A DNA stretch of 64,000 bases. Origin: Baylisascaris procyonis. Taxonomy: Eukaryota > Nematoda > Chromadorea > Rhabditida > Ascarididae. Of this stretch, positions 15,501 to 28,673 are shown one piece after another. The stretch covers positions 1,550,001 through 1,614,000 of the forward strand of contig JAZARR010000175.1 in NCBI GenBank assembly GCA_037389465.1. The letters run 5' to 3'. The notes below the pieces were generated by a model that saw only the letters and a list, made by a program, of their open reading frames with translations, was not told the DNA's origin and ran no database searches. A program made the translations under genes and the position numbers. Every line of letters begins with the position of its first letter. The first letter of the stretch is position 1.

Positions 15501-18500
15501 TTAACTCGCTTATTCATTTCGGTTATTGTGTAATTTCAAGGACCTTATGCGGACAGAAGATGCGCTCAGAGACGTGTCCCACCCATCCTCTCAAAACTGA
15601 TTCTTTCCTTTCCTCGTCCATAAGTCGAATAAAGAAGGCAGCCGTGATTAACATGCGTAAGAAACTATGTGGCGATGGAGAAAATTCTTCCATCTTGTAG
15701 AATGAAAATCAGCGAACTGATCACAGGCATTCAAAACACTCCCCCAAGTAACAAAAGGCAGCAAACAAATCGTATCACAATCAACCCAATCATCTGCAAT
15801 CGAACCGATGAACATTGAACATTTATACCGACTTCATCTATGATTCAATGTACGGCTCTGGCCAGCAAGCGAATACTTCGCTCCCCTCATTCGCTTTTTA
15901 TCACCCTCACTAAAAATTGTTCAAATTAAAAAAAAAACGATCAACAAACTTTTTCTTGACGCCCATAGCTGCCTTCATCGCAGGTGAGGGTGTGATTTTG
16001 GTTGAGGGTGGTTGTCCAATGAGTCTTCTTCGTTTAATGAGTTGTTGTGCCAATAGGCGACGATTCGCAACAGCAACATTTCTACTCGAAGAAGGTGGTG
16101 CTCCAGCAGCAGATAAACGCATCTGCTGCGAATTCTTTTCGGCATTCATTTCCGGACCGCAACTATCAGCTTTCTTGTCCTCACTGATCGCTTTTGACGT
16201 TGACGGCTTCAACGAGCTATTCATCGTTTCTTCTTCCTCATCGCTTTGTATGCGGCGTCGCTGAAGTTTCTTTTTTTTTTTTTGCGTAAAAACTTCTCTC
16301 ACACTTAATCAAATCCACGTAAAATGAGCGAAGCCTTCTCGTTGCACTCAAAGTTCAAAGTACGCAGCAAAGATCACAAGGTACCACATAACGCTAGGAA
16401 GAGAGATAAAGCAAATCGCTATGTGAAATCCTCTCCAATAACAACAACGTTAATTCCGCAATTGATCGTACCCAATGAACAATACACAATTTATCACTTT
16501 TATTTATACAGTACTGATAATCACAACCGATACAATGCAGTGGACGACAACCACAAAGAATGCTTATGCAAAAGTAACTAAATTATTGTAATCAATGACA
16601 GTAACCCCCTCATAAAACCGATCAAATTGGCCCAAACACTTTGCTTAAATAAGTTCGGAACAAACATATGCTACCATTCAATTAAATAGGTGAGCTTATA
16701 TCTTTCCAACGATGTGTTTCCCAAGGTATGCTGCTTCCCGGCCATCAGAACTCACTTCGAACGACAATTGTGGGGAATATTTCTACCCTCCCTTATTTCC
16801 GCAATAACTGTCAACGAACCCCACCTAATCTTATAAAATTTGTAACCTTCCAGAATGAAAATGTGGGGAACGAGAGGAAGAGAAGAACATACTTAATTAG
16901 CAATGGTTGATAAAACTTGAATAATCAATGTAATTGTAAATAAGCACAACAAAGAAAAGCTCACGATGTACCTTTTCAGCTGTTCTCTTCTTCGCAACTG
17001 CCTGTTCACCTTCACTATCCGAATCAAGCGGGTACTTGGGTCGGAACTCCAATGTGCCTTTGTTGACATAAAAGCCACCCTTCATTGTGTCCATCGTTGA
17101 AGGTACATGCTCGTCATACTGAAACCAACAAATACAATAATTTCCCATGCAAACTAACAAGTAGCTATACTGTCAAAACTTCATAAGAAACCAAGACCAA
17201 GATAGACAAGGGTAAAGCAGTATGTGAATCACTAACAGCTTCGGAGTCGTCAATGAAAGGGTCGCTGAGATCATAGCCAGCCGATTTGTCCATGAAATCG
17301 TCCGGCGTTCCAAATCTAATCTTACGGCCTCTCTTGTCTTTCTTGCCACCCTTAAAAACATCGATTCACATCTATAAATGAACACATTGCTGAACGTTAT
17401 AATCGCCTATAATCACAAGATTTTCACTAAGGCCAAACTACACATGGAGAGTAGCTTCTATTCTTGAAAAGCTGAGGAAACTCTCATAGGTAAGGAATCA
17501 GCCCAGCAAAAAGATTTGCGATCGATGTGGGACCAATAATTTCCTAATTAAATATCAAGAATGCATAGTCAGAGAGAGATGAATTTGTAACCGCTCACAT
17601 CAAAAAATAGACCCACCATCGATGAAAAATTCATACCCAATAGGAATGATGTTCAATGATACACTCTATAAAACACTTATGCACATGACTAATGGGAGAC
17701 GTTCTTTACCTTTTCATTGATACTGTATTGTTCGATAATCTGTAAACTGCAAATACTGCAAATACATATAAGGTTCACAATAAACTAACATATTTTTGCT
17801 CAAGCCGTTTGCACAGCTGCTCTGCCTCTCTATCATGGAATCGTTCATCTTCACCACTTGATTCATCTTCGTTCTATAAAAAAACAGTTAATTCACCCTT
17901 TGAGCATCATATCCAATAAAGGACAATCCCTTTAAATGATTCAATGACTGGTGATATTCCATTAACAACTGAGCTTACAACTGATTGTATATAAATAATT
18001 AAGCTATGACGATCATCAATAAAATATTAACATTAAACCCAGCCTGAAAAAGTTCTCTAACAGAACACAGTGGTATAGTATAAGTGGACGGTATATGCTA
18101 TATTGTGAATCACATTAATCCTGTAGAACAAAACAAAGGCTAAATGAGACAGGAAATGAGGATATATCAAAGCAGCATTTTATGGAAGTTACGAACACTA
18201 CTACATTCCTTAAAATCACTGGAAAAGCAATCATAGAAAATGATGAGAAAGCTGAATGAACGACGCTCATCTTGATGGATTTAACTAGAAGAGCGCTGAG
18301 GGTTGATCTTAATTCTTTAACATATGTCTCCCTATAACTAATGTTTTATTTATTTATCTATATTAAATGATAAAAATTTAACTATAATGTTATATAAATA
18401 ATATAAATACTCTTTTTATATGAATATTAATCTTATATAACAATGCTTTATTTAGAGTATGTTCCAGTATATGCCCCCTCTTCAATAAGTTGCTCATTTA

Positions 18501-20386
18501 ATATTTTCTCTGCAAGATGTGGCGCACATCCTAGCATAGTCGAACATACGTTTTGGATTAATATAATTAAAAAAAAAAAGCAGAACATACATTTTAAATT
18601 AACATAAATCTTTAAAAAAAAAAAAACGATTTCCACATGCGTTTACTATTAGATATAACTACAAATATTAACTGAAGTGAAGATTTGAGATGTTCAATAA
18701 ACGAATCTTTACTTAATCCACAATCAGCTATAATAATAATGGAACACCAAAAAAAAAAATAAATAAATAAATAAATAAATGAATAAACATTGACACATAT
18801 AAAATTTAAGGATTATAAACGTCCACTTATATATTAGAACTACAAAAAAAAAAAATTGTTGAGAAGCATCATTACTGCCGATAAAATAGAAACTAACATG
18901 ATCGAATGATTGTTTTGATTGGTCAATATTGTGATATGTGATCAATTTTTGAATGAAAATCTCTGTATAGCCACAAAAAATCGGTTACATATGAATGCAT
19001 TAAAACCGTCGAAAATATTTGCACAAATTTTGAAAATTAGAAGAGGGTAAATGAAATGATCCCATATCATCTATACACTGGGAAGCGCTCCATAAAACAA
19101 CTGACAATGAATTGAGTTAAACTTCCTCCTTTACTCGATTGGATATCTACAGTATTGGCAGAAGATACCGATCTATTAGCTCACTGGGGTTTTAATGAGA
19201 TGATATCGGTAGAAATGATTCACTGTGGCCAATATTAACGCCTTTCTTGCTTCGTCTAGTATCACGCAGTCTGCCTTAGCTTATTTTTATACACTTAAAC
19301 ATCAAATTTACGCAAATTTTGCATTTACTTCTCAAGCTCATTAAGATTCATGAACTAAGAGTGTGAGAATACTGCGGTCAGTCATAACTGAAACGATTAT
19401 TGCATTTGAAGACCTCCCTAGTTAATCGAAGAACAATCCACCTATTCGTTTTATGTATCTAACCAAGTAATACCCTCTGATCGTTGATGATCCTATTCCT
19501 TTTGCATATCGCCATGTCTGTTTTCACTTCAATTTAAAATAATAGCTGTTGGTGTTAATTCATACCTCTATATGCCCACTTATTTGCATATTTATTAGTG
19601 GCTGCACGGGCGGTCGCCGTTGTTTATTGATTAATTATTTAGTTATGATTCATTTGAATTGCCTGCGGATCGTTTCGTAAGTGAAATTTTATTTATTTGT
19701 TACTTTTCTATTTGTCTTTACAACAGTTAGAGAGATTATGAACCTGTTACAGTTAACGTATACAATTTTAACGATTAAAAAATTATGAAAAATTACCAAA
19801 AAAAACGCCATTCCCAGACGATTTATATTTATTTTCGTTGCATAAAGTTCCTGTGATGACAAAGAGAATCGCAGATATTGGTCACTATCGCAGTAACAAA
19901 GAGTGGAAGAGGGATAAAAGAAATAGAGAGAGAAAAAAAAGAAAGAAAGGGAAACGAATGAAAACAGAGAGCTCTCAGTGAACAAAAAAAAAAAACTTGA
20001 CTCGCCTATATTTTACTTGCCTTTCCCTCAATATATAATTGCTTCTATGGGATGTTCATTACTGATGAGAAGATATTTCAAGAAAAAGTGTAACTACTAT
20101 CGATTGTTTAAGTCATTGTTTATTTCGAATGTCAATAGACACAAGAAATTTTGCATTAAAACCAAATGCCTCCCTCTCTCCTATCTAGTTCCCATCCTCT
20201 TCGCTCCGGAGTGGATAAAGATTCAGCACAACAAAAATGACAACATACCAAATACTCTTTGCAGATTTGTTCATAATCGAATTCGGGATAGGAATTTTTA
20301 CTCGGCTTGAATAGATCGAGCGTTATAATACTATATTTCTTCTTTTCGCGGTATTTCTTCTTTGATCCGGCCAAATTTAAATCCAT
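3022..20386 (-). CDS. Ubinuclein/HPC2-family protein (HIRA histone-chaperone complex subunit), 19 exons
   Basis: Ubinucleins (UBN1/UBN2, yeast Hpc2) bind HIRA and H3.3-H4 in the nucleus for replication-independent nucleosome assembly. Exons in transcript order: 20386-20249, 17873-17790, 17350-17237, 17118-16972, 16260-15950, 15113-14954, 14521-14342, 14063-13933, 13280-13145 (or to 13115), 12233-11760, 11393-11140, 10360-10225, 9486-9388, 8500-8393, 7436-7342, 6082-6023, 4484-4377, 3564-3393, 3150-3022. All junction phases agree, giving 3036 nt (about 1011 aa). Residues 47-161 contain the Hpc2-related domain (GYDLSDPFIDDSEAYDE, then GGFYVNKGTLEF). The middle domain lies at about 411-467 and resumes at about 868-911 (RFRWTERLRDLITEIL). 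Between the halves are S/T-, Q- and A-rich linkers. An AT-hook-like KRPLGRPPG lies near 364-372. The start is the ATG 27 nt below a strong acceptor. Exon 9's donor is ambiguous (GTCAGT or GTTATT, same frame). Family assignment is strong; linker exon edges are inferred. Confidence 0.93.
4377..7436 (-). other. Ubinuclein middle domain, second half (exons 15-17)
   Basis: Exons 7436-7342, 6082-6023 and 4484-4377 join at CA|G and CG|C (both phase 2). They read through an amphipathic segment (EEKVAQALASIKKATETLF), then LPIPAKRFRWTERLRDLITE and ILRLAPDRAQ. The [K/R]-F-x-W-x-[D/E]-x-[I/L]-R core is the signature of the second half of the ubinuclein middle domain. The first donor is a GTTTGT. An apparent stop codon (TAA) lies just past this donor, so retention of that intron would truncate the protein before the motif. 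Confidence 0.75.
10004..10026. repeat. (CATA)n microsatellite in a ubinuclein intron
   Basis: Five to six tandem CATA units within the intron between exons 13 and 12 of the ubinuclein gene. No other function is visible. Confidence 0.9.
12523..12604. repeat. (TA)n microsatellite in ubinuclein intron 9
   Basis: About 80 bp of nearly pure TA dinucleotide, interrupted by two TG near the 3' end. It lies between exons 10 and 9 of the ubinuclein gene and could extrude as a cruciform. Length is likely polymorphic. Confidence 0.97.
13115..14063 (-). other. Ubinuclein middle domain, first half (exons 8-9)
   Basis: Exons 14063-13933 and 13280-13145 join in phase 2 (AG|G). They give an IPPSLVELCIRRIEEQ helix followed by QKTRVFDMISGWVCVQRNSL, which resembles the helical first half of the ubinuclein conserved middle domain. 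In vertebrate UBN1/2, as I recall, the W-[N/T]-[D/E]-x-[I/L]-R second half follows after only a short linker. Here it comes about 400 residues later. The 3' end of exon 9 is uncertain: GTCAGT after 13145 and GTTATT after 13115 both keep phase 0. Confidence 0.72.
16972..17873 (-). other. Hpc2-related (HRD) domain exons of the ubinuclein gene
   Basis: Three consecutive exons (17873-17790, 17350-17237, 17118-16972) encode an acidic helix followed by EAEQLCKRLEQKYGGKKDK, then GYDLSDPFIDDSEAYDE, then a glycine-aromatic strand with FYVNKGTLEFRP. This order is the hallmark of the Hpc2-related domain, which in ubinucleins contacts HIRA and H3.3. All junctions are phase 0. An acidic DSDSEGE stretch and a basic KKR follow directly. 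This is the strongest homology signal in the gene. Confidence 0.93.
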
Positions 20387-20413
20387 TTTTAAAAAATCCT
20401 TTCTATTCGCACC
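20387..20413 (-). promoter_or_regulatory. Putative trans-splice (or 5'UTR) acceptor of the ubinuclein gene
   Basis: On the minus strand an ATTTTATAG acceptor ends at 20414, and the start codon is 27 nt further on. The intervening 27 nt are in frame with the ATG without a stop, so an additional upstream coding exon cannot be excluded. The arrangement fits a nematode spliced-leader acceptor. Confidence 0.5.
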
Positions 20414-23400
20414 CTATAAAATTGTAATTAATTATAATATAAGTCAATTAAATTAGCATATATATATATATATTTCTAGAAGAAATAAACATTTTAATGC
20501 GTCATTTAAAAAAAAAAAGAAAAGAAAAATATATGCAAGAGAAAAATTAAATAAAAGGGAATCGACGATAACGCTCCGTATGCGAAGGCTGAAAAGATTC
20601 TTCTCGGTGGAAACAATTCTGAACTTCTTAAATAATCATTCAATGTCCCAGTAATGTATATGCCAATCAAGATAACTGCATTGATCAAACACATTACGCA
20701 AAATTTCAATCCCAATTCGGTACTATTTTATAATACAATATAATTTGCATAGTTACTAGATTTAATTGCTTATCCGATCTAACTTGAACTTAATCAATAA
20801 AGAAAAAAAATATACAAATGAAGTTTTCGGGTGCAGATTAAACCCGATTCCGATCGTGTCTAACCCGCACCCTATCCTCCCCCTACCCTCTCATAGTGAA
20901 GTAATTTTCCCAGCGATTATTTAAAAACTCTGTTATCCCTATATCAAATACATCGAACCGAACATAATGGAATTACAAATCTGAGACATACAATAAAAAT
21001 GACTATGATAGAAAAATACTTATCAGCCACTGCTATTATTTGTCAAAAAATCTCTCTATATGTGTTCCTCACCTCTTCCAATCCCTCATAACCCATCCTC
21101 TGATCTAAAGCAGTTGATGGGGCTATATGTTAAGGTATAAAATAAAGATGGGAATAAAATAAATGAAGGAAAATGACGTGATGAGTGCGAATCGAAAAAC
21201 TTCACCTCGGCAAGTTGTTTCTAGTGGAAAATAAAAGGTTGCATTTTATTGTTTTCGCACAAAACGATACGCATTAGAACAGTGAAGCATTCACTGTTCA
21301 AACAAACTGATATAATATAAATAACACAAGACCGGCCACACTGCATTCCACGTTCAGCAAAGACAAGTTTCTTTAAGCCATCCATTAAAAACTTTCATGA
21401 CCATAAAATCGAAAACGGGATAGAATTTTGTCTATAACTACATGAAAATGGATGAAATCCACTCCGATTGGGCGATCGTCTTTCTCTCAAATCGAATCGG
21501 AATCTTGCAAAGCGCCCAAATACGCAAATAAACTCAAGTCTCACTAATAGAAACGATCGATATAAAGATGAAGTAGAAAAATGATGAACAAGTAAACGGT
21601 AAATCAACAATAATTAATAAAAAAAAAGATATTTTCTTCAAGCTAAGCAATGACACACCTGCGGAACTTTGAATAAAATTCGGTGAATTATGCACTCAGT
21701 AAAAAAATTATATACAATGACGTCACCTCTTCCCCCCCAAAAAAAACATCGAAAGATGGGGCGATCGATTGCGATGCTTGTTGAAGAGGGCTTATTTGAA
21801 GTTATAAAATCAACATCAGCATTAGAAAAAAAAAAAAAAACAACGTCATGAGGGATCACTAATCACTATGTTGCGTTGAGTGAATTGCAGTTATTTAGTC
21901 AGTAAAGAAGGATGAATGCAAAACGTCATCGAAGTGATTACAATTCCAAAAACGTAGGGATGAGGCGAAAAGGAATTTGAAAACATACTGTCTCAAAATT
22001 TATGTGAAGAAACATAGCAAAATCAAAATTTGTATAAAAACTACCCATAGTTCAATTACCCAAAAAAGTTACCCAAGATTACCCATAGTGTGTAAGTATT
22101 ACCCAAACATACTATATCAAAAAGATTATCATTGTATAAATACTACACAAAGATTACACATGAAAGATTACCCAATTTGGATATCACAATTTTACCTCAA
22201 ACAGTTATGCAATACGTATTTCGGCAGATTCTACAATGATCATAGGCTCGAAGTGAAAAAAAACATCAGTATTAAAACATAGTGCCATAAGACTTTTATT
22301 GTAAATTATTGGCAAATTATTTAAGAAAAACATTGTTGAAAATTTTAAACTGCGCTAAACGATATCTCTTTCGGGTAAATGCATCTTCCCAATGATGAAT
22401 GATATCATTTAGGAAGCATCACAAACCATATTTCTATCGTTTCTTCTATGTTTTCTCCAATCCAACTGATGAAAATATATAAGAGGAGTACGCTGGAACG
22501 AATAAAAAAAAATCAATTACACTGATTTCATTGTTTTTTCCAAAATTTTTTCAATGATTTTCCATAAATGCAAGCATTTTCTTTAGTTTTAAGACGCATA
22601 AATTGAGTAATGGTTTAAGGATGGAGCCGAATAAATGAAAGAAGGGCGCTCAACAACTCAACTTGACAAAGCATTAAGCAATGACGATATTTTATATTTT
22701 CTAGAAATTACTAGCGAAATACTTTATAAGGGCATTTTAAAATTGTTGTGTTATGAGCACTAACAAAACGAATCAAATCTGAAGAACTAAAAGACAACGC
22801 GGTCTGCTGGTTCTTGGTAAACTTTATTTCTCCCTCTTGGTCAGCAACAAAGGTAAGATGATCCACGAGTTTAGGGGAATGAAGCGAATCCGTTTCCGGA
22901 TGAGTGAAAAGTGACTGACCGACCGGGATGGGATTCAACTCATTTCCATGCGACCACGAAGCACTTACCTAGACCCGTTCATAGTTGCGACCTGACAACA
23001 TTTTATAAGATGAAAAAATTAGCAAAGTTTGACGTCAAAACACCAACGGATTTTCTATAACTAAGCACAACCATATCCGACTCTTTACAATAAAAAAGGC
23101 TATAGTCTTGTGAGCGGTCGAGTTTAGTTTAGGAAGCATCAGGAAATTGTGGAGGAATAACGATTACATTGCACATAATAGATTTAAGCTGGGTTAAATT
23201 TTACTGCTTCATCTGATTCCATCTACTTTTCCTTAACATAATTAATGACAGCCAACTGAACAAAGATGGGCAGTATGTGAGAGATACGAAGCTAGTAACG
23301 TGAAATACGCTTCATGCAATCGTCAGTAAGTCAAACTTTCAAGCTATGAGTCCAAATATGTCGCAATTTCATCGAAGAAATTTCTCAATGCAAGAGTGCC

Positions 23401-26393
23401 GGAAAAAGGACATATAGAAGCTTCAATTTCTCAGTCGAAATCCTTAATTTCACTTTAATGAAGGAATTCCCTCCAATTGTCTTCCCTTAGACGATGATAA
23501 CAACTGGCAAAAACAGAAAAACCACCAAGTGACAGCACCATCCACACCACTCTACAAAGAAGACTCAAACAACACCTTCCTCACCTTCACTCGCACACCC
23601 GTTCGCGCTTTTACTTCGATGCAAACATTATGAACGACACAATTGTATTCGCTATAAGACATGTTCACTGCAATTTGCAGCTTATCAATATTTGAAAATA
23701 AATAGAAATGTAATGTCGTTTACTGCTCCCGTTACTCTATACTGTTATATTATTTATATTTAATAATCATAATTGGATGTTTATTTGAGTATTCTCCTCC
23801 TTCATCTCAAATAAACCCACCGAATATTTCGATAGAATCTCATCCTTAGCATACAATCCGTTTGTATGAAAGCCGCATAATATAAATTGTATTTTATAAT
23901 CGGTTGAAAAACATCTTTGGGTAATGCATCATTACTACAGCTATACTTTATTATCGAATATTGAATGTGTATGTGAGAGAGAGAGAGGGAGAGAGAGGAA
24001 GAGAGAGAAATTTTTATTTTAAAGAACAAAGAAATATAGATGTAAATGAATGAATATTTGCCAAATTTCTTCAATTCTTACTGTCAAAAATCTATGATTA
24101 CGAGATTTAGAAAGTCTATATACGAGTATAAACAATATACCTACCTTTACAGTTCACCTATTGAAATGCGCTCAATTGTCATTGTTATTTAATTCAAATT
24201 TTTCCGCGAAAGAAATCACCTCTGAATATCTTCATTATAATTTCTATAAACTTTTCAATTTTCATTCTATCACTATTTTTCCTAACCGCCTCTATTAAGA
24301 ACAACAAATAAGAAATATCCCAACTTTTTATCACCACTCTAGAGTTCAAAGTATGTATATACAAATTGACTCCATCAAACCCCATAGAAAATCGACCATA
24401 TTCTCCCCACACCCCCCTCTCCCTAAAAAGTCCACATATCACCACAAATAGTTATAACACTACACTATTCGAAGCAAGAAAGCATAGAAAAATTTGTGAG
24501 TTTAAGCAACAGGAAGTGAAACATTCGCAAGGCTACAATTTATGCAAAAGACCGGAAATAGTGCGTAGATCGAAACTACTTAGCTGCAATTTAAAAGCTA
24601 AGTAGAACATTGTTCGCATAGCAGTAGATTTTGGTGAGCTGAAATTGATATGCATGTCGACTCGATTATATTATCATTACCACGAACATCATCTATAGTA
24701 GAAAGAATCTCACTTTATAGCCTGAGAAGACATTCATACCGAAAGTTGATATGAATTGCAATTTTTCCATCAATTAACAAATGCAACAATGTGCTTTTGA
24801 TCATATAGAAATCACAAGCAAAATCATCATAACGAACAATAAATTTTGAGATTTTCATCTAAGAACTTTAATACTATCGAGTATATTATTAGAAATATTT
24901 TTGTATTTATTAGCAATACAGGCATGATCGAAAAGACTTTCTTTGTGGCATACCACTAGGAATTCGGTGTTTTAATCTAATTTCATTTATGTCTTACTTG
25001 AATATTTCGTCTACACAAGAATGCTTTAATCCACTTTAGAAAAGAGCGCCGATGATACGATAATTTTTCGAATTTCAAGAGTATCGTCTCATGAGAGACC
25101 ATATCAAAAGCCTTAGCTTAACCATAATTACGGTCTAAACTCATAAGAAAAATAAAATGCTCACTACGACAATTATTATTGTTAAATATTTACCTTATTA
25201 GAGTTTATGCTTTATACTTTCACATATCAACTTTTATGCTACATAATATCAAATGCACACAATAACGATAACAAAATCTGACCAGTTATTTGAGTAGTAA
25301 AATATGTCAAAGCATATCCCATACGAGCATAAATATCACTATTCCCATTCATTAGCCAAAGTCTGCAGCTGTGCTAAATCTAAGCAATTGTCTGCATAAC
25401 TATCCTGAGATAGAAATTCCCAAAACGGCCATTTGAATGAATAATGGGAAGGAAGGCTGAGGAGGGAGGGGGAGGGGATAAGAAAGTAAGGTAGGAGAGC
25501 TTCGGTGATTTCAACCACCGAAGGACTCTTCTAGCTGCCGTTGAGCTGCTTTGAAATCGATAACAGAGATATAGCGACCGAGACTGCAATACGTTTCGCA
25601 TTGTACTAAAAAAAAAAACACACACACAAATGGATGTAAATCGCAATATATCTATAGCAATATAAATCCAAATGCATTCCCAATTTACTGCTTACTGTTT
25701 CGTTGCTTCGTTACTGTTCAAATTAACGGAAGATTTCTGCCCCAGGGGTTATAAAACTTTCAGTTCCCAAATACAGTACACTCGATCGCAGAAGGCTCAT
25801 AGATAAGGTATGGATTAAACACAATTGCGATTGGATTGAACTCTGTCCTTAAAATACTTAGACGTATAGAAATCTAGAAAACACTTCAACAAAGCAATAA
25901 ACGTCAATAAAATTTGAGCAATCAACAATTCATTTGCATATATCAGCTTGTTCTTTGGGTATATATATATATATTTACGCATTTGAGCGAGATGAAATAA
26001 CAAAAACTCCAGAAAGCAATAATAAAATAATAATTAACGGCAATACAAGGCTCCAACAACGTGTCATTCTCATCGACAAGAATATGAGGTCAAAATGCAC
26101 CTAGGTTTTGGTATTCAGAAAATGGCGGTGGAGAGATATGTAGGTGATTCCGAAACGCAACCACTCTTTCTTGCTCCCCCCTCTTCCGCCTAGGAGCATA
26201 TAACAGCAATGAAAGTCTCTACACGTATCCAGCATCACCTTTCTCTTTAATATTCTAAGCTTTCCACGGCAATATTCCACACTATGCTTATACAGCATGA
26301 TGCAGCAACAATATGGACAATACGAGTTGAACTTTCGACAATCACCTTCCATCACCATAGAATCCAAGAATGTTTCTTTGGTTATTAGTAGAT
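20414..26393. other. Intergenic region between the ubinuclein and SETD3-like genes
   Basis: About 6 kb of AT-rich DNA with no exon chain I can support. It holds a short (TA)n near 20458, a cluster of TTACCCA words at 22040-22180, a GA-rich simple repeat near 23974-24008, and a purine-rich tract near 25460. Open frames of 60-90 codons on both strands lack splice structure or family motifs. Confidence 0.6.
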
Positions 26394-28611
26394 TCAAGAA
26401 GAAATAAGAGCCTGTTGTTGGCAGTATTGTTCTGCATTATGTAGAATGCGTAATTCACAACGTTTCAGCTTCAAAATCATCCTATCCAATTCATCCGTCA
26501 CATCGTATTCCTCTTCAGGTGTTCCATAAGCGCGTTGTAAAAGTGAGAAACGATCTTTCAAGAAGTGCCATGCTTTACATTCCAATTCATGAAGACAACG
26601 TACTTCATCGAGTGACATTGAGTTTGGATTTTCAACTAAGAAAACACGTGCAAAATCGAGTAAAGAAAGAGGAATTGGCCGCTCGGATGTATTCACTTCA
26701 AATACAAATACCCTCGATTCAGTATTGAAACCAGCGTCATGCATCAACTTCAATCTTGCCCTCACTTGTTTATCACCTCTCGGGAAACCTGCAATTCCAA
26801 CAATTTACTCATTTTGTTCTTATTATTTTATTCGACTCATAGTCTATTTATCAGCAAAATCTAGCGGCATTTTAAGTGAGCAGAAATAACAACTGAAGGG
26901 GAAATCACACGAAAATAAAATGCGATGAATGCAAATATGCAAATTTTTAAGGAAAATGATTGTCGTTTTTCAATCTTTGACCCTACAGGTAAGCATTTCT
27001 TGTAAAATTATTCCTATAAATAGTGAACGCAATATACAGAAGAAATACAAGGTTTACTAGTACCGTTTGGCATCATCGCATTACAATTGTTATAGTAAAA
27101 GCATTTTCCTTTTGCACATTCACATGCAGCACCAAGTTAAATGAGCTATCAAAACGATCACTACTAGCATAAGGAACTAGATTCTCCGAAGCCATATGAA
27201 TACGCTATGGAAATCATATAATTTCGCAAAAAAACAATAAAACAGGCGTACCAAAATTCGTTTAAAACTTTACAACTTAAGAAACTTATCCCCTTTTTAA
27301 GTTGTAGTTATTACTTGTAATCACATCAAGAAGCATGCATGATTTCACAAAATAAAAGACGGGAATTGTAGAAAACTTTTAAATTTATATTAACTTACCA
27401 ATTTTCAACTTGTATGTGTCACTTTTATTTTCACCATCAGGAACAAATCCATTGTGTAGAAAGAATTGGCGATTCGTTCGATTACCGTAGAATATTGTCA
27501 CCTCATCACCAATTTCATAGTCTTTAGTCGCTTTTATAGATGCATAATCACCTTCCGTTGAGAAATGCACTGTGAGAGGATGGCCGAACTGGTGATTTGC
27601 CATATCCAACAGGGGAATCAAACATGGCACCTAAAATCCCATCTGTGGATCATCCACTTACTTAATCCATTATCCTCTCACAAAAAATTTCACTTTATAT
27701 TGGCATGTGATCAATCACAAAAGCGCTCTACGATAATAATGTAGTAATACTATATAATGATTAAACTACGTTATTTTGCACTCATTAATGCATTCATAAT
27801 CGAAAAGAAATTTGAGGGAAATTGAGAGTGGAAATCGTTATTCGCGACGACGAATAAAGAAAAACTACTAATAAATAATGAAAAAAAAAAACTTACATCG
27901 GGTAAATTTTAAAGAATAAAAGTGGAAAGGAACGCCGCAGACACAACAATAATATAAATAATAATGCAAAAACGGTGAATCTACATGGATATATAAAAAT
28001 ACCAAAAAAATGAATGAAATCGAAATAAAGGAGCACACAACAACAGGTGATACTTCTTAGATTAATTGCCTCAATAATAATTCATTTAAAAATATCGGAA
28101 GTTTTTAGGTTACAGCAATTTCTAAAAGAAGAAGCTTGTAGCAAATTGAATTCTCACAACTTATAATACTTAACAAATATTGTGGACTCCTTCGATCTAG
28201 AGTTTGAAAACAATTTTCTAACCTACTACTATACACAACGCGTATATATAAGTAGATCGTAAATGTAATAGATACAGCGATCCTCATCATTGCGCATATT
28301 TATTTAAATAACGCAAAAAGATAACTTCGAAACATTTAATCGAAATTTTGGGAATATTTGACTCATTCAATTTCAAAAATTGTTGTGGAAACTTCTTTTC
28401 GCTGCCTTTGAAAACTCAAAAAGAAGAATATATGGGACTACTTAATAACGAATAAAAATAAAGCAAAAGCAAAAAACATTTCAATAAACGCATTTATTGC
28501 ATTGTGTTGCATGATTTAGGAAAGGCCCATTGTTTCCTGCAGTTTTCGATTTTATCCCTCTCTACATACTAAGTAATGATGCTTCTATACTGCTTTAAAA
28601 GCCTATGGCAA

Positions 28612-28673
<62 letters not shown>

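Noticed and set aside
22711..22938. A 75-codon minus-strand frame of fairly even composition
   Set aside because: No acceptable splice structure or homology. It overlaps a segment resembling the dispersed repeat at 34.5 kb.
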